Assembly: GCA_015548865.1 (NCBI GenBank)
Contig: JADMXW010000005.1
Location: forward strand, 186,001 to 250,000
DNA: 64,000 nucleotides
Source: Serratia marcescens
Lineage (GTDB): Bacteria; Pseudomonadota; Gammaproteobacteria; Enterobacterales; Enterobacteriaceae
Direction of reading: 5' to 3'
Part shown: piece by piece, positions 52,295-64,000 of the stretch
How the letters are laid out: every line of letters begins with the position of its first letter
Position numbering within the stretch: position 1 is the first letter of the stretch
Position numbers and translations under genes: made by a program
The notes under the pieces: model-generated
Database searches by the model: none
Told to the model about the DNA's origin: nothing
Seen by the model: only the letters and a program-made list of their open reading frames with translations

Positions 52295-52828
52295 TTAAGA
52301 CTGCAAGACGTCTGCGAGGCGTTCCAGACGACCGCGGATGCTGCCATCTATCACCATGTCACCCGCGCGGATCACCACGCCTGCGACAACAGACTTATCA
52401 ATTTTGCAATTCAGCTTCACTTTGCGTGACAGGCGTTTTTCCATGGCGGAAGTAATCTTGTCCAGCTGCGGTTCGCTCAGTGCACTTGCGGAGGTAACTT
52501 CGACGTCAACCGTCGATTCCTGCGCGGCGCGGAGTTGCGCAAACTGTTCCAGAACTTCAGGAAGCACCAGCAAACGCCCATTTTCTGCCATCACCTTGAT
52601 CAGGTTCTGGCCGGGCTCATCCAACTGATCGCCACAAACGTCAATGAAAGTGCTCGCCAGCAGATTCGGTGCCATAGCACCAGACAGCAGAGCGGCAACC
52701 TGTTCATTGCGTGTGACCTCAGCGGCAAACGCCAGCATGTTCTGCCAGCGTTCAACGGCCTGATGTTCAACCGCAAAGTCAAAAGCTGCTTTGGCGTAGG
52801 GGCGAGCTACCGTGACAAATTCAGACAT
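52295..52828 (-). CDS. atpH: ATP synthase delta subunit
   Basis: 177 aa. An N-terminal helical bundle ([20 protein letters not shown]) caps the alpha subunits, and the C-terminal segment [20 protein letters not shown] contacts subunit b. It holds the stator against rotation. It starts 14 bases after atpF ends. Confidence 0.97.
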   Translation of the reverse strand: MSEFVTVARPYAKAAFDFAVEHQAVERWQNMLAFAAEVTRNEQVAALLSGAMAPNLLASTFIDVCGDQLDEPGQNLIKVMAENGRLLVLPEVLEQFAQLRAAQESTVDVEVTSASALSEPQLDKITSAMEKRLSRKVKLNCKIDKSVVAGVVIRAGDMVIDGSIRGRLERLADVLQS

Positions 52829-52842
52829 CGGCCCCTCCCTCC

Positions 52843-53313
52843 TTACAGTTCAGCGACCAGTTTATCAACGATGTCGCTGTTAGCAGCTTCATCCACGGAA
52901 CGTTCAATAATCTTCTCGGCACCGGCAATAGCCAGCATGGCAACCTGTTTACGTAACTCTTCACGAGCACGTTTACGTTCGGCTTCAATTTCAGCCTGCG
53001 CCTGCGCCACGATTTTGCTACGTTCAGCTTCTGCTTCCGCTTTGGCCTCATCCAGGATCTGAGCACGGCGTTTATTGGCTTGCTCTACGATCACCTGAGC
53101 TTCCGCCTTGGCTTTTTTCAGCTGATCGGTAGCATTGGCCTGCGCTAAGTTCAAATCTTTTTTGGCACGTTCCGCAGAAGCCAAACCGTCAGCAATCTCT
53201 TTCTGACGTTTTTCGATGGCAGCCATCAGCGGCGGCCATACAAACTTCATGCAAAACCAGACAAACAGGACGAACGCAATGGCTTGGCCGAGGATTGTTG
53301 CATTAATATTCAC
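52843..53313 (-). CDS. atpF: ATP synthase subunit b
   Basis: 156 aa. One N-terminal membrane helix ([20 protein letters not shown]) is followed by a long charged Ala/Glu/Lys/Arg helix that dimerises as the peripheral stalk and ends in IVDKLVAEL. It anchors delta to subunit a. Confidence 0.97.
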   Translation of the reverse strand: MNINATILGQAIAFVLFVWFCMKFVWPPLMAAIEKRQKEIADGLASAERAKKDLNLAQANATDQLKKAKAEAQVIVEQANKRRAQILDEAKAEAEAERSKIVAQAQAEIEAERKRAREELRKQVAMLAIAGAEKIIERSVDEAANSDIVDKLVAEL

Positions 53314-53373
53314 AGCACAATGCCTCTTTTAAGTTAAATAATTGATGTTAAATACCTAACCGGCGTTACCGGG

Positions 53374-53631
<258 letters not shown>

Positions 53632-53663
53632 TCAGTTAGAACGTTATTGTGTTGAAAGAAAAA

Positions 53664-54855
<1,192 letters not shown>

Positions 54856-55473
54856 GCGTTTTGCTCTTCGTTCCTTTTCTAGTGACTGACTGACGTATAA
54901 AACTGCCTTTATTCCATCGAGTCAAGCGGCAAAAAACGAGCAAATTATACGGTTCACGCCTGCGAATTCAATCGATAAGTAGCAAAAAGGTGAACAATAA
55001 TTTAAATCTCTTTCTCAAGCCTTATTTTTACTAACAATCCAGGCAGCAGCCGCGGCCCGTAAGCCTTTCAATTACGCGATAATATGTGATATCAATCACA
55101 TAAAAATGACATATATGCTTTATATCAGATCGGAATTTTTTAAGTCTTTAGCAAAAATAGCTATTTATCTTAATTAAATTCAAATAGTTAAATAATAGAC
55201 CTTTTTAAAACGCCCTAAAAACATCCAACAAACCGAGTATTGACATCATTAACATTATTTTCTTATGTCTTTAACATGTGGATTTATCATCCTATATCCA
55301 CAGTAGCGATTAATTTCTCGAGTTACTATTCAAATGAAAACAAATTTTGTGCAATGCCACTATGGATTGTAAAAAAATGGTGATCGGTACCCATTTTTCC
55401 GCAAATAATACCCATCAGGTATAAATGGTCTTTCTGATACAATTAGTTATAATTTATTTGATAAAACTCAACA
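54856..55473. other. AT-rich control region upstream of atpI
   Basis: 618 bp between the 3' end of rsmG and atpI, transcribed leftward. It must hold the atp operon promoters, but many AT-rich hexamers compete and I cannot choose one. A near-consensus DnaA box (TATATCCACA) lies near 55293. No gene is visible. Confidence 0.5.
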
Positions 55474-56094
55474 TTAGTTTGGTTTAAGAATCACCAAATG
55501 ACGTTCACCTTCAAGTTCAGGCACCGATAAACGCACAACACGCTCTACCTCTATCAAGGCAGGTAACGCCGTTAATTCCTCTTCAGGCACAACCCCTTTC
55601 AGGGCATAAAAACGTCCGGTTACGGGCGCAGGCAGATGTTTGCACCACTCAAGCATATCGAGTACAGAGGCAAAGGCTCGGCTAATAACCCCATCGAAAG
55701 GCGGCTCAGCGGTGAATTCCTCCACCCGAGACTGGACAGGAAAGATATTATCCAACTTGAGTTCATGCTGAACCTGACGCAGAAAACGTACGCGTTTTCC
55801 CAGACTATCCAACAGGGTAAATGACGCAGATGGGCGTACGATAGCCAGTGGAATGCCCGGTAATCCCGGCCCGGTCCCGACATCGATAAACCGCTCGCCT
55901 TGCAAATAGGGCTCAACCACGATGCTATCCATGATGTGACGTATCAGCATCTCCTGCGGGTCGCGCACTGACGTGAGATTATAGGCCTTGTTCCATTTGT
56001 GCAGCATCTCGACATACTGGAGTAGCGAATTTTTCTGTTGTTCACTTACTGAGATGCCAGCTTGCTGCAATAGAGCGTCTAATTTGTCTTTCAC
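55474..56094 (-). CDS. rsmG: 16S rRNA (guanine527-N7)-methyltransferase
   Basis: 206 aa from the GTG at 56094, with AGGA seven bases before it; the longer ATG frame at 56145 adds 17 residues that are not conserved. The SAM-binding loop is [18 protein letters not shown], followed by [19 protein letters not shown] and VISRAFAS. It methylates G527 of 16S rRNA in the 530 loop. Downstream of mnmG in the usual gidA-gidB order. Confidence 0.95.
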   Translation of the reverse strand: MKDKLDALLQQAGISVSEQQKNSLLQYVEMLHKWNKAYNLTSVRDPQEMLIRHIMDSIVVEPYLQGERFIDVGTGPGLPGIPLAIVRPSASFTLLDSLGKRVRFLRQVQHELKLDNIFPVQSRVEEFTAEPPFDGVISRAFASVLDMLEWCKHLPAPVTGRFYALKGVVPEEELTALPALIEVERVVRLSVPELEGERHLVILKPN

Positions 56095-56184
56095 GCGCTT
56101 ATCCTGCCATATCTGATGAAATGTGGCTGTCAGGAACAGCCACAAAATGACTCACCGTAGTGCGTTATTCTCGCAACACGGTTG

Positions 56185-58074
56185 TCAGGCGCTGCGGCGC
56201 AGCAGCCCTTGTTTTTTAAGCCAAACCAGTAAAATTGAGATGGCTGCCGGGGTGATTCCCGAAATACGCGAAGCTTGTCCAATGGATCCCGGTTTATGAT
56301 CGTTAAGTTTGGCGATGACTTCGTTTGAAAGCCCGCTAACCTGACGATAATCCAGATCGGCAGGCAGGACAGTACCTTCATTGCGAAGCTGTTTTTCAAT
56401 CTCATCTTGCTGACGCGCAATATATCCTTCGTACTTAACCTGAATTTCAACCTGCTCCGCTGCCTGAATATCCGACAGTGCGGGTGAAAACATCGGTAAA
56501 GCAGTCAAGGTGGCATAATCTATCTCAGGGCGACGCAGGAGTTCTTCACCGGTCGCTTCACGCGACAGAGGCGTTTTTAGCAACGCATTTACGGCGTCAC
56601 GCTGCTCACTGTGAGGGTGAACACGAAGTTCACGTAAGCGTTGACGTTCTTGCTCGATATGTTCCAGTTTCTCGTTGAAGCGTGCCCAGCGGTAATCATC
56701 CACCATGCCAAGCTCACGGCCAATTTCAGTCAAACGCAAATCAGCATTATCTTCACGCAGCATCAAGCGATATTCAGCACGTGAAGTGAACATGCGGTAA
56801 GGTTCTTTGGTACCGAGCGTACACAAATCATCCACCAGCACGCCCAGATAAGCCTGATCGCGACGCGGGAACCAACCTTCCTGATCGAATGCCAAGCGTG
56901 CCGCATTTAAACCGGCCAACATGCCTTGGGCCGCGGCTTCTTCGTAACCAGTCGTGCCGTTAATCTGCCCTGCAAAAAACAAACCGTGGATAAATTTGCT
57001 CTCCAGAGTGGGTTTGAGATCGCGAGGATCGAAGAAATCGTACTCGATGGCATAACCAGGGCGCACGATCTTGGCATTTTCCATTCCCTGCATGGAACGG
57101 ACAATTTGCCACTGAACATCGAAGGGCAGGCTGGTGGAAATGCCGTTTGGATAAATCTCGTTACTGGTTAGCCCTTCTGGTTCAAGGAAAATCTGATGCG
57201 CATTGCGATCGGCAAAACGCATGACCTTGTCTTCGATCGACGGGCAGTAGCGCGGGCCAATCCCCTCAATCACTCCGGCATACATAGGGCTGCGATCCAG
57301 ATTATTACGGATCACCTCATGGGTTTTCTCATTGGTGTGCGTGATGTAGCACGGCATTTGCGCTGGGTGCTCGCTGACATTACCCAGGAACGAGAACACG
57401 GGCATTGGGTTATCACCATGCTGTTGTGCCAGCACGCTGAAATTAATTGTACGCGCATCAATACGCGGTGGCGTACCGGTTTTAAGGCGGCTGACACGTA
57501 AGGGCAGCTCACGCAGTCTGCGCGATAACGGGATTGATGGCGGGTCGCCAGCACGTCCGCCACTGTAGTTGTCCAGACCAATGTGAATTTTACCGTCAAG
57601 GAAAGTCCCAACAGTCAACACGACGGTTTTAGCGCGAAACTTCAACCCCATTTGGGTCACTGCGCCGACAACATGATCGTTCTCAACGATAAGATCATCA
57701 ACTGCCTGCTGGAAGATCGTCAGGTTTGGCTGATTCTCTAGCGCCGTGCGTACCGCTTGACGATAAAGCACGCGATCTGCCTGTGCACGCGTAGCGCGAA
57801 CGGCGGGACCTTTGCTATTGTTTAGTATTCTAAACTGGATGCCTCCACGATCGACTGCACGAGCCATCAAGCCTCCCATGGCGTCGATCTCTTTAACCAG
57901 ATGTCCCTTTCCGATCCCGCCAATGGCTGGGTTGCAGGACATTTGTCCCAGCGTATCGATATTGTGAGTCAATAACAGGGTTTGACGCCCCATACGCGCC
58001 GCTGCCATAGCGGCTTCTGTGCCGGCATGGCCTCCGCCGATCACGATGACGTCAAAAGGATCTGGATAAAACAT
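56185..58074 (-). CDS. mnmG: tRNA modification enzyme MnmG (GidA)
   Basis: 629 aa. The FAD-binding start is [20 protein letters not shown], followed by [21 protein letters not shown] second conserved block is [20 protein letters not shown], and the C-terminal helical part that contacts MnmE ends QGLLRRSA. It uses FAD and methylene-tetrahydrofolate with MnmE (17083-18447) for U34 modification. It is transcribed away from oriC, the standard arrangement. Confidence 0.98.
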   Translation of the reverse strand: MFYPDPFDVIVIGGGHAGTEAAMAAARMGRQTLLLTHNIDTLGQMSCNPAIGGIGKGHLVKEIDAMGGLMARAVDRGGIQFRILNNSKGPAVRATRAQADRVLYRQAVRTALENQPNLTIFQQAVDDLIVENDHVVGAVTQMGLKFRAKTVVLTVGTFLDGKIHIGLDNYSGGRAGDPPSIPLSRRLRELPLRVSRLKTGTPPRIDARTINFSVLAQQHGDNPMPVFSFLGNVSEHPAQMPCYITHTNEKTHEVIRNNLDRSPMYAGVIEGIGPRYCPSIEDKVMRFADRNAHQIFLEPEGLTSNEIYPNGISTSLPFDVQWQIVRSMQGMENAKIVRPGYAIEYDFFDPRDLKPTLESKFIHGLFFAGQINGTTGYEEAAAQGMLAGLNAARLAFDQEGWFPRRDQAYLGVLVDDLCTLGTKEPYRMFTSRAEYRLMLREDNADLRLTEIGRELGMVDDYRWARFNEKLEHIEQERQRLRELRVHPHSEQRDAVNALLKTPLSREATGEELLRRPEIDYATLTALPMFSPALSDIQAAEQVEIQVKYEGYIARQQDEIEKQLRNEGTVLPADLDYRQVSGLSNEVIAKLNDHKPGSIGQASRISGITPAAISILLVWLKKQGLLRRSA

Positions 58075-58189
58075 GGTACTGCACCTCGCGTGGTGTTAAC
58101 GAGAATAGTCGAGCTAACGATGTGTGTCTAAGATCATTGCTTGCCTTGGGGAAGGGGATTCTACTCAAGTTTACGCAAACGACCAAGTC

Positions 58190-58465
58190 TGTTGGATCGT
58201 CGTTAGTTAAAGAAAGATCTTTTTATATAGAGATCTTCTTATTAGATCTTCTATTAGGATCCACCCTGCTTGTGGATAAGTAATTTTTCCATATGAAGAT
58301 CAATAAATTGTTGATGATCGTTTGCTGTGAATGATCGGTGATCCCATACCGTATAGGCTGGGATCAAAACAGAGGGTTATTCACAAGACAAAAAATGAAC
58401 AACGGTTGTTATTGGGATAACTACCGGTTTTCACCCGGATATACCTAAAGTTATACACAATTAAG
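58190..58465. other. oriC, chromosomal replication origin
   Basis: Lies between mnmG and mioC as in other Enterobacterales. Three 13-mers form the unwinding element: GATCTTTTTATAT (58216-58228), GATCTTCTTATTA (58232-58244) and GATCTTCTATTAG (58245-58257). DnaA boxes follow: R1 TGTGGATAA (58271-58279), R2 TTATTCACA (58377-58385), R3-like TTGGGATAA (58412-58420) and R4-like TTATACACA (58451-58459). About ten GATC sites lie between 58190 and 58365. An AT-rich stretch near 58298-58320 sits where IHF binds in Escherichia coli. Confidence 0.95.
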
Positions 58466-58481
58466 TGGTTAAATAAACCGC

Positions 58482-58925
58482 TTAATCGAGTAATTTTACC
58501 CATGGAGCCAACCAAACTTCAGCAGGATCTTCAGGAATATCGTGTTCGGTGATGTCGATCTGCAACATCTCGCCGATCCTTTTTGCTCCGCGATCCGCGA
58601 GAATACGATCCACTGTAACGATCGCACCGCAGAAGGTGTCGTACTCTTTACTGCCGATCCCGATCGCGCCATAGCTAACCTGTGAAAGATCCGGCTGCCG
58701 ATCGCTAATTTGTTTAAACAATGGTTGCAGGTTGTCCGGTAATTCACCAGCACCGTGGGTTGACGTCACCAGTAGCCATAATCCGCTCTGCGGGAGGTCG
58801 TCCAGTTGCGGTCCATGCTGAACATCAGTGGGAAAGCCTTGCTGTTCCAATAACTCGGCCAGATGTTCTGCTACGTACTCCGCACTGCCTAACGTACTGC
58901 CGCTGATAAGCGTAATGTCTGCCAT
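58482..58925 (-). CDS. mioC: Flavodoxin-like protein MioC
   Basis: 147 aa. The FMN phosphate loop is SGSTLGSAEYVAEHLAELL near the N-terminus, with later flavodoxin segments TSTHGAGELPDNLQPLF and YGAIGIGSKEYDTFCGA. MioC supplies electrons for biotin synthase in vitro. It is transcribed toward oriC, and its transcription influences initiation in Escherichia coli. Its stop codon lies inside a stem-loop (TTAAG-GGTT against AACC-CTTAA) that borders oriC. Confidence 0.95.
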   Translation of the reverse strand: MADITLISGSTLGSAEYVAEHLAELLEQQGFPTDVQHGPQLDDLPQSGLWLLVTSTHGAGELPDNLQPLFKQISDRQPDLSQVSYGAIGIGSKEYDTFCGAIVTVDRILADRGAKRIGEMLQIDITEHDIPEDPAEVWLAPWVKLLD

Positions 58926-59016
58926 GCTCGATCCCGCCCAAATAAAAGATGCGGTATTGTACGCTGTGATCGAGCTGTTATCTACCTGTGGATAATAGGG
59001 ATATACCTGTTGACGT

Positions 59017-59478
59017 TTACGGGGTGATCGTCCGCATGATCGGGTTCTGTAGCGAGATCAAGGTTTCTGTAGACTGTATTTCATCAATGGTCTGGATCTT
59101 GTTGATAAGTACGTGTTGCAGTGCATCGATGGAGCGACACATTACTTTGATGAATATGCTGTAATGCCCAGTGGTGTAGTAGGCTTCTACCACTTCTTCC
59201 AGATTATTCAGTTTCTCAAGGGCAGAGGGGTAATCTTTGGCGCTTTTTAAAATGATGCCGATAAAGCAGCACACGTCGTAGCCAAGCTGCTTTGGGCTGA
59301 CATCGACCCGTGTGCCGACAATAATGCCTGCCTGCTTCATTTTTTCGACGCGAACGTGGATAGTACCGGGGCTAACTGAAAACTGCTTGGCCAATTCAGC
59401 ATAAGGGGTGCGGGCATTTTCCATTAAAGCGTTAAGGATGCCGCGATCGAGATTATCGATCTGATAAATTTCAGTCAT
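59017..59478 (-). CDS. asnC: Transcriptional regulator AsnC (Lrp family)
   Basis: 153 aa. The N-terminal HTH reads IDNLDRGILNALMENARTPY then LAKQFSVSPGTIHVRVEKMK. The C-terminal RAM domain binds asparagine. AsnC represses itself and activates the divergent asnA when asparagine is scarce. The 151-bp intergenic region therefore holds the shared control sites, which I could not delimit. Confidence 0.95.
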   Translation of the reverse strand: MTEIYQIDNLDRGILNALMENARTPYAELAKQFSVSPGTIHVRVEKMKQAGIIVGTRVDVSPKQLGYDVCCFIGIILKSAKDYPSALEKLNNLEEVVEAYYTTGHYSIFIKVMCRSIDALQHVLINKIQTIDEIQSTETLISLQNPIMRTITP

Positions 59479-59629
59479 AATTTTTCCTTATATTTAGCTC
59501 TTTCTCATTTTTAGCATGCATTAAATGAGGAATCAAAACCATGATGCCTGTTTCTTTGCTGGATTATTGAGTTTCATCGCCATTCTATTGCTTAATTGCA
59601 CAATAGACAGTGACGATGGACATGGGTAA

Positions 59630-60622
59630 ATGAAAAAGAGCTATATCGAAAAACAACAACAAATCGCATTTGTGAAATCCTTTTTCTCTGCACAGTTGGC
59701 GCAGAAACTGGGCCTGATTGAAGTTCAGGCTCCGATATTAAGCCGCGTTGGCGATGGCACTCAGGATAACCTCTCCGGCAGCGAGAAAGCGGTACAGGTG
59801 CACGTGAAAGCATTGCCTGACGCCACGTTCGAAGTGGTGCACTCCCTGGCGAAATGGAAGCGTAAAACCTTGGGTGACTATGACTTTAGCGCCGGGGAAG
59901 GGATCTACACCCACATGAAGGCGTTACGCCCGGATGAAGATCGCTTAAGTCCGATCCACTCTGTTTATGTCGATCAGTGGGATTGGGAACGCGTGATGGG
60001 GGATGGCGAGCGTTCAATCGATTATCTTAAATCTACCGTTGAGAATATTTATCAGGCAATAAAAAGCACCGAAGCAGAAGTCAGTCGTCAGTTTGGTCTG
60101 GCCTCCTTCCTGCCGGAAAACATTCAGTTTGTGCACAGCGATACGCTGCTCAAGCGTTATCCAGAACTGGATGCCAAAGGGCGCGAACGCGCCATTGCCA
60201 AAGAGTTGGGTGCCGTATTTCTTATCGGCATTGGTGGAGCATTATCTCACGGTGAACGTCACGATTTGCGTGCACCGGATTATGATGACTGGTCGTCAGT
60301 GGGCGAACAGGGCTTAAAAGGATTAAACGGCGATATTTTGGTGTGGAACCCAGTGTTGAATGATGCTTTTGAGCTCTCTTCCATGGGGATTCGTGTGGAT
60401 GCTGATGCGCTTAAACGCCAATTGACGCTGACGGGAGATGTTGATCGTCTGGCACTTGAATGGCATCAGGCGTTATTACGCGGTGAAATGCCGCAAACCA
60501 TCGGTGGCGGTATCGGTCAGTCTCGCTTAGTGATGTTGCTGCTGCAACTGGCACATATTGGCCAGGTTCAGTGTGGCGTATGGCCGCAACCGGTCAGAGA
60601 GTCCGTACCTGCATTGTTGTAG
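59630..60622 (+). CDS. asnA: Aspartate--ammonia ligase (asparagine synthetase A)
   Basis: 330 aa, as in Escherichia coli. It has a class II tRNA-synthetase-like fold with [36 protein letters not shown] and the C-terminal motif [20 protein letters not shown]. It makes asparagine from aspartate, ammonia and ATP. Divergent from asnC. It converges on viaA with 25 bases between stop codons. Confidence 0.97.
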   Translation: MKKSYIEKQQQIAFVKSFFSAQLAQKLGLIEVQAPILSRVGDGTQDNLSGSEKAVQVHVKALPDATFEVVHSLAKWKRKTLGDYDFSAGEGIYTHMKALRPDEDRLSPIHSVYVDQWDWERVMGDGERSIDYLKSTVENIYQAIKSTEAEVSRQFGLASFLPENIQFVHSDTLLKRYPELDAKGRERAIAKELGAVFLIGIGGALSHGERHDLRAPDYDDWSSVGEQGLKGLNGDILVWNPVLNDAFELSSMGIRVDADALKRQLTLTGDVDRLALEWHQALLRGEMPQTIGGGIGQSRLVMLLLQLAHIGQVQCGVWPQPVRESVPALL

Positions 60623-60647
60623 TAGGGATATTTCGATTGCGCTTCGT

Positions 60648-62117
60648 TCAGGCGTGGCGCAACCGTCGCAATAAACGCCCTTTTAACCCGGTATCCACAT
60701 GCCAGATATGATCGAAAATGTGCAGGATGCCGGGTTTTCCATGTTGTGACATCGCTACTGCATGAAAACGATGGTGATGTTGCTGCTGTCTCTGCCGAAC
60801 GCGTTGCACTGTCTCTTCTGGCAAGCGCTGTGCGATAAAATCGGAAATCACCACTGCATCTGCATCGTGCCAAATATCATCTTCCAACTTGTCCAACAGG
60901 GATGTCATGCAGGCAGCCATGTCAGTACCGCCACGAAACGATTGACCGAGAAAACGCGTGGCTTGCTCAATACCGGTTATGGCTGTCAGTTCATAGCGCA
61001 CAATGTCGGTTGCAAATAGCATGATGTAGCAACGGCGATTATCCGCGAGGGCGACACGCATTAAAGCCAGACAGAATGCTTTGGCGCAGCGTTCATTAAA
61101 GCCCCCCATAGACCCTGAGGTATCTACGCAAACAATAAAGGGTCCTCTGGGTTGCTGTTCGTTTTGCTGGTGTGAAACCGGGCGTTCTATCACCTTTTCA
61201 TGCCAACTTTCTCCCTGCAGACGGTAGGTCAGCAACCGCCGTTCCAGCAGACGACGATAAAACTCATATTCTAATTCTTTGATGCCCATCGCGGCCAATT
61301 CAGCAGGGAGCAGACGCAGAATATCATCGCTTTGATGGATACCATCAACTTGCTCGGGCACGGTATCCGGTTCGCGAACCATTACACGAAAAGCTTCGCG
61401 CGGTGCCTCGGTTGAGAGAACGGATTTGGTCTCTCGGCTACGGCCTAAACGCTCGGCCAAGCGCTGTAATGACGGCTGTTTTTGCAGAAAATCACAGAAA
61501 TTGATCAGGGTTTGCAGTTCGGTCTTTATCAATTTACCTGCGCTGAGATCCCACAATCTTCCTGCGGCAGTCTCGTTTTCTGCCAATACCGCTTCTAACT
61601 TGCCGGTCAAGGTCAGCCGCTGCTGTAATTCGTCTAACAGGGTCTCTTTTTCTGCTTCCATTAATTGGTGGTGTAATGAGACCGTTTGCAAAGAGAGGCT
61701 CATTTTCCAGCGCTGTAAGAACAAGGAGTGAAATGCGTTGCTAAATCGCTGCCCAGGCGTGGGTTCTGCATGTGCTATCAGTTTGTTTGCCTGTGGAAGA
61801 AAGGGAGAATCCACCGTTTGCAGCGTATCAACGATGCGCGGAATACGTGACTGGAAAGTCAGATTGTCGATGGCCTGTGTGTTTTGATAACAGGTAAATT
61901 CCCGCTCCAGCTCGGCTGGCGCAACAGTTGCGCGCAGGCGCTGTTTTAGTGATGCTTTCCATTCGGGCAGATCGTGCAGCAACGCCGCTTTCATTCTCGG
62001 GTGCTGTTCAAGAAATGTCACAAGCTGTGGCGTAGCCAGTAGCGCGACAACCAGGTCGTCCAAGAGCTCGTTTTCGTCAATGGACAACAGCATTTCCAGC
62101 GATTCCAACGTCAACAT
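60648..62117 (-). CDS. viaA: ATPase RavA stimulator ViaA (VWA-domain protein)
   Basis: 489 aa. The N-terminal ~300 residues are helical and family-specific. The C-terminal von Willebrand A domain carries the MIDAS motif [11 protein letters not shown] near residue 330, with [17 protein letters not shown] and [12 protein letters not shown]. It partners the MoxR-type ATPase RavA and interacts with respiratory and fumarate reductase components. The gene starts four bases after the ravA stop codon, so the two are coupled. Confidence 0.95.
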   Translation of the reverse strand: MLTLESLEMLLSIDENELLDDLVVALLATPQLVTFLEQHPRMKAALLHDLPEWKASLKQRLRATVAPAELEREFTCYQNTQAIDNLTFQSRIPRIVDTLQTVDSPFLPQANKLIAHAEPTPGQRFSNAFHSLFLQRWKMSLSLQTVSLHHQLMEAEKETLLDELQQRLTLTGKLEAVLAENETAAGRLWDLSAGKLIKTELQTLINFCDFLQKQPSLQRLAERLGRSRETKSVLSTEAPREAFRVMVREPDTVPEQVDGIHQSDDILRLLPAELAAMGIKELEYEFYRRLLERRLLTYRLQGESWHEKVIERPVSHQQNEQQPRGPFIVCVDTSGSMGGFNERCAKAFCLALMRVALADNRRCYIMLFATDIVRYELTAITGIEQATRFLGQSFRGGTDMAACMTSLLDKLEDDIWHDADAVVISDFIAQRLPEETVQRVRQRQQQHHHRFHAVAMSQHGKPGILHIFDHIWHVDTGLKGRLLRRLRHA

Positions 62118-62121
62118 TCGA

Positions 62122-63624
62122 TCAATCCTGTAACGAGAGCTGTATCTGTTCGTCGACTTGCTGCAGGCTGTCTTCTATCTTTGCCAGCCAGTCGGCAGGG
62201 ACAAACAAACACGGCTGATGGTGGTGAAATAGACGTCGCTGTTCGCGCAGTTGCTGACGCAATTTCTCATATTCATCAGTAAGTTCTGTTGGTAAGGTAC
62301 AGTCTCGTTTTTCAGGTAAAGAAAGAATGGTGGTCTGTAGGCTGATATCACGCACCGCAAGATGCAGGTGGTCATCCACGTACATATCGAGATGCTGGGT
62401 AAAACCGATGCCGTTGAGTTTTCCCCTGATTTCACCTTCTCCGCCTTTTTGCAGCCATAACTGCAAGGCGTTTTTTTCTAACACTATATGTGTAACGTCA
62501 ATATTATTCAGTACCAACGGACGCTGCAACACCAATGTCAGCGTCTCTTTATTCAGCGTTTCTGGCAGTAGATAGTGGGCTTTTCGACTGAGAAATGCCC
62601 CCTGCTTTTCGACCGTAATCGCCTGTAGCTCACTTTGTTGTTGCTGATATTGCTGCCGTTTCACGTTTAGCTGCTGCAATCGGAACAGCAATGCCTGTTG
62701 TTGATAGGCGTGTGTGGTAACGAGCTGCTCGGTTTGCTGTTCCACCAGTGTTTGCGAATCCATATCATGCCACAGGCAATCTTTCAGCAAGATGACATCG
62801 AGCGGAACGATGCTTTCACGGCCAGAGAAGAAAGCGCAAGCTTGCAGTAAGCGCAGTGCTTTCTTCCAACGTCTATCGGAGACATAAGGTGCGTTGTCCG
62901 TCGTATTTAACTGTTGGCGTAACGCATAAATAAGTTCAAAGCAGGCATCTGGCAGGGCGATACGATCAATGGCGCTTTGCCACGCCTGATATTCTTCATC
63001 GCTAACACTTAGAGACGGTGGCACCGGGTTGTCACGATCGTTTCCTGTGTGTGTCAGCAGTGCGCGGAAATTTTGTTTTTCCTGAACTTTATCCAGCCAC
63101 AGGCGAATAAGCATGCGGTCATAGAGTGCCTCTAAACTGCTGTCTGATTCGGGCAGTTCGTTGGAAGCGGTAACCAGCAGTCGCATGGGAATCGTTTCTT
63201 CATGGCTGCCGTTACGAAAGCGCCGTTCATTGATGGCTGTCAGAAGGGTATTAAGAATAGCCGGGCCGGCTTTCCAGATTTCATCCAGAAAAACAATTTC
63301 TGCTTCTGGTAAGTAGCCGCCGGTAAGGCGCTGATAGCGCCCTTCATCTTTTAGTGCCTGAATGGATAGCGGGCCAAACACCTCTTCTGGAGTAGAGAAG
63401 CGGGTCATCAGATATTCGAAAGCGCGAGCGTCACGAAAAGCGAACTTCAGGCGACGCGCGATCATGCTCTTGGCGATACCCGGTGGTCCCAGCAGAAATA
63501 CGCTTTCACCACTGAGTGCTGCAAGCAGGCACAGGCGTATAGCGTGCTGGCGCTCATATAAGCCATGCTCGAGAGCCTGACTCAGGCGCGTAATACGATC
63601 GGCCAGGGAAGCTGATTGAAGCAT
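62122..63624 (-). CDS. ravA: MoxR-family AAA+ ATPase RavA
   Basis: 500 aa. Walker A is [11 protein letters not shown] near residue 46, Walker [21 protein letters not shown] and sensor 1 [15 protein letters not shown]. The C-terminal part is the discontinuous LARA region that in Escherichia coli binds the lysine decarboxylase LdcI. With ViaA it acts as a chaperone-like ATPase linked to acid stress and respiration. In Escherichia coli the next gene outward is kup. Confidence 0.95.
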   Translation of the reverse strand: MLQSASLADRITRLSQALEHGLYERQHAIRLCLLAALSGESVFLLGPPGIAKSMIARRLKFAFRDARAFEYLMTRFSTPEEVFGPLSIQALKDEGRYQRLTGGYLPEAEIVFLDEIWKAGPAILNTLLTAINERRFRNGSHEETIPMRLLVTASNELPESDSSLEALYDRMLIRLWLDKVQEKQNFRALLTHTGNDRDNPVPPSLSVSDEEYQAWQSAIDRIALPDACFELIYALRQQLNTTDNAPYVSDRRWKKALRLLQACAFFSGRESIVPLDVILLKDCLWHDMDSQTLVEQQTEQLVTTHAYQQQALLFRLQQLNVKRQQYQQQQSELQAITVEKQGAFLSRKAHYLLPETLNKETLTLVLQRPLVLNNIDVTHIVLEKNALQLWLQKGGEGEIRGKLNGIGFTQHLDMYVDDHLHLAVRDISLQTTILSLPEKRDCTLPTELTDEYEKLRQQLREQRRLFHHHQPCLFVPADWLAKIEDSLQQVDEQIQLSLQD

Positions 63625-64000
63625 AATGAATCCGTTTTTTCTCTGATGACCCCAAACAAAGGGGGCTGTTACTGTTGCCTGTAGGCAAAAATCATCACCT
63701 TAGCGCAGCGACGTCTGGAAAAGGTGGCAAGAGATGAAGTCATCAACGACGATGCAATAATATACGGCAGATCACAGATTTTTTTTAATCATGTAAGCAT
63801 CGATTATTGCCATCTTTGGCTATGTTAATCAATAAACCACTTTATTTCTGGATGTTTCGATTCAGGGTGAAGGGATAGGTTTTTGCATGAATATATGCAT
63901 ACTGTGCGCTTTCGGGCGAGGTCAACGAAAAACGCGTTGCTCTATACGCAGTGAAAACAGCGGAAGTCGCAAAGTGAAAACAACAGAAGATAGGCGTTAT
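63625..64000. other. Region upstream of ravA, probable kup leader
   Basis: 376 bp to the window edge without a gene. TGCAT and ATGCA (63884-63899) form an inverted repeat six bases apart. By synteny kup should start just past the right edge on the plus strand; the sequence here neither proves nor excludes this. Confidence 0.45.

Noticed and set aside
51401-52429. 342-codon ORF antisense to atpA and atpH
   Set aside because: It is opposite strongly codon-biased core genes, has no ribosome-binding site and its composition is an artefact of the complementary strand.

Overview
The window is a stretch of chromosome from a gammaproteobacterium of order Enterobacterales, most likely family Pectobacteriaceae (soft-rot and tree-canker genera such as Brenneria, Lonsdalea, Dickeya or Pectobacterium). 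The backbone is the classical origin neighbourhood in enterobacterial order: yidA-gyrB-recF-dnaN-dnaA | rpmH-rnpA-yidD-yidC-mnmE ... phoU-pstBACS ... glmS-glmU ... atpCDGAHFEBI-rsmG-mnmG | oriC | mioC-asnC-asnA-viaA-ravA. The family assignment rests on a PL9 exo-pectate lyase of the PelX type with a KdgR-like operator, inserted between glmU and the atp operon. The genus cannot be fixed from the sequence alone.

Layout. 1-1400: 3'-truncated FGGY pentulose kinase with a 22-bp perfect palindromic operator just upstream. 1745-2665: AT-rich orphan gene with a polyproline tract and two 53-residue repeats. 2987-7795: DUF1471 protein, HAD phosphatase YidA, a chemoreceptor and an MFS transporter. 7858-18447: dnaA/gyrB replication operon (minus) and the divergent rpmH-to-mnmE ribosome, RNase P and membrane-insertion block (plus). 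18501-25367: variable region with an ABM-domain protein, two paralogous AT-rich genes on either side of a ddlA D-Ala-D-Ala ligase, a second repeat-containing orphan, and a CsgG/DUF4810/DUF799 lipoprotein operon. 26012-31954: AegA-type Fe-S flavoprotein with a HydN-like ferredoxin, a YieE-type phosphopantetheinyl transferase, the adenine permease AdeP and the phosphatase YieH. 31944-39356: amino-acid ABC permeases and binding protein without an ATPase, then pst-phoU. 39551-47784: LysR/LysE pair, glmS, glmU, pelX and a fourth AT-rich orphan. 47953-58074: ATP synthase operon, rsmG and mnmG. 58190-58465: oriC. 58482-63624: mioC, asnC, asnA, viaA and ravA. The last ~370 bp are the leader expected before kup.

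How it works together. Most of the window is housekeeping: initiation and elongation of replication, tRNA modification, membrane-protein insertion, F1Fo ATP synthase, UDP-GlcNAc synthesis and phosphate uptake. Two Pho boxes precede pstS. SeqA/DnaA-type control is suggested by GATC clusters both at oriC and in the dnaA-rpmH spacer.

The unusual content is a set of AT-rich, unrecognised genes dropped singly into this backbone. Two paralogues (19056-19799 and 21230-21958) have an N-terminal pattern that looks like the WEK(I/M) translocation domain of Salmonella type III effectors such as SspH2 and SlrP. Another (1745-2665) has a proline-rich stretch followed by duplicated motifs that resemble Ena/VASP-type G-actin-binding motifs. 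A third type (22018-22863) has 47-residue repeats and an acidic-hydrophobic tail. Degenerate palindromic repeats of the Yersinia YPAL type bracket and punctuate the 19-23.6 kb segment. My working hypothesis is an unlinked repertoire of secreted host-directed proteins. No secretion apparatus lies in the window, so this is inference.
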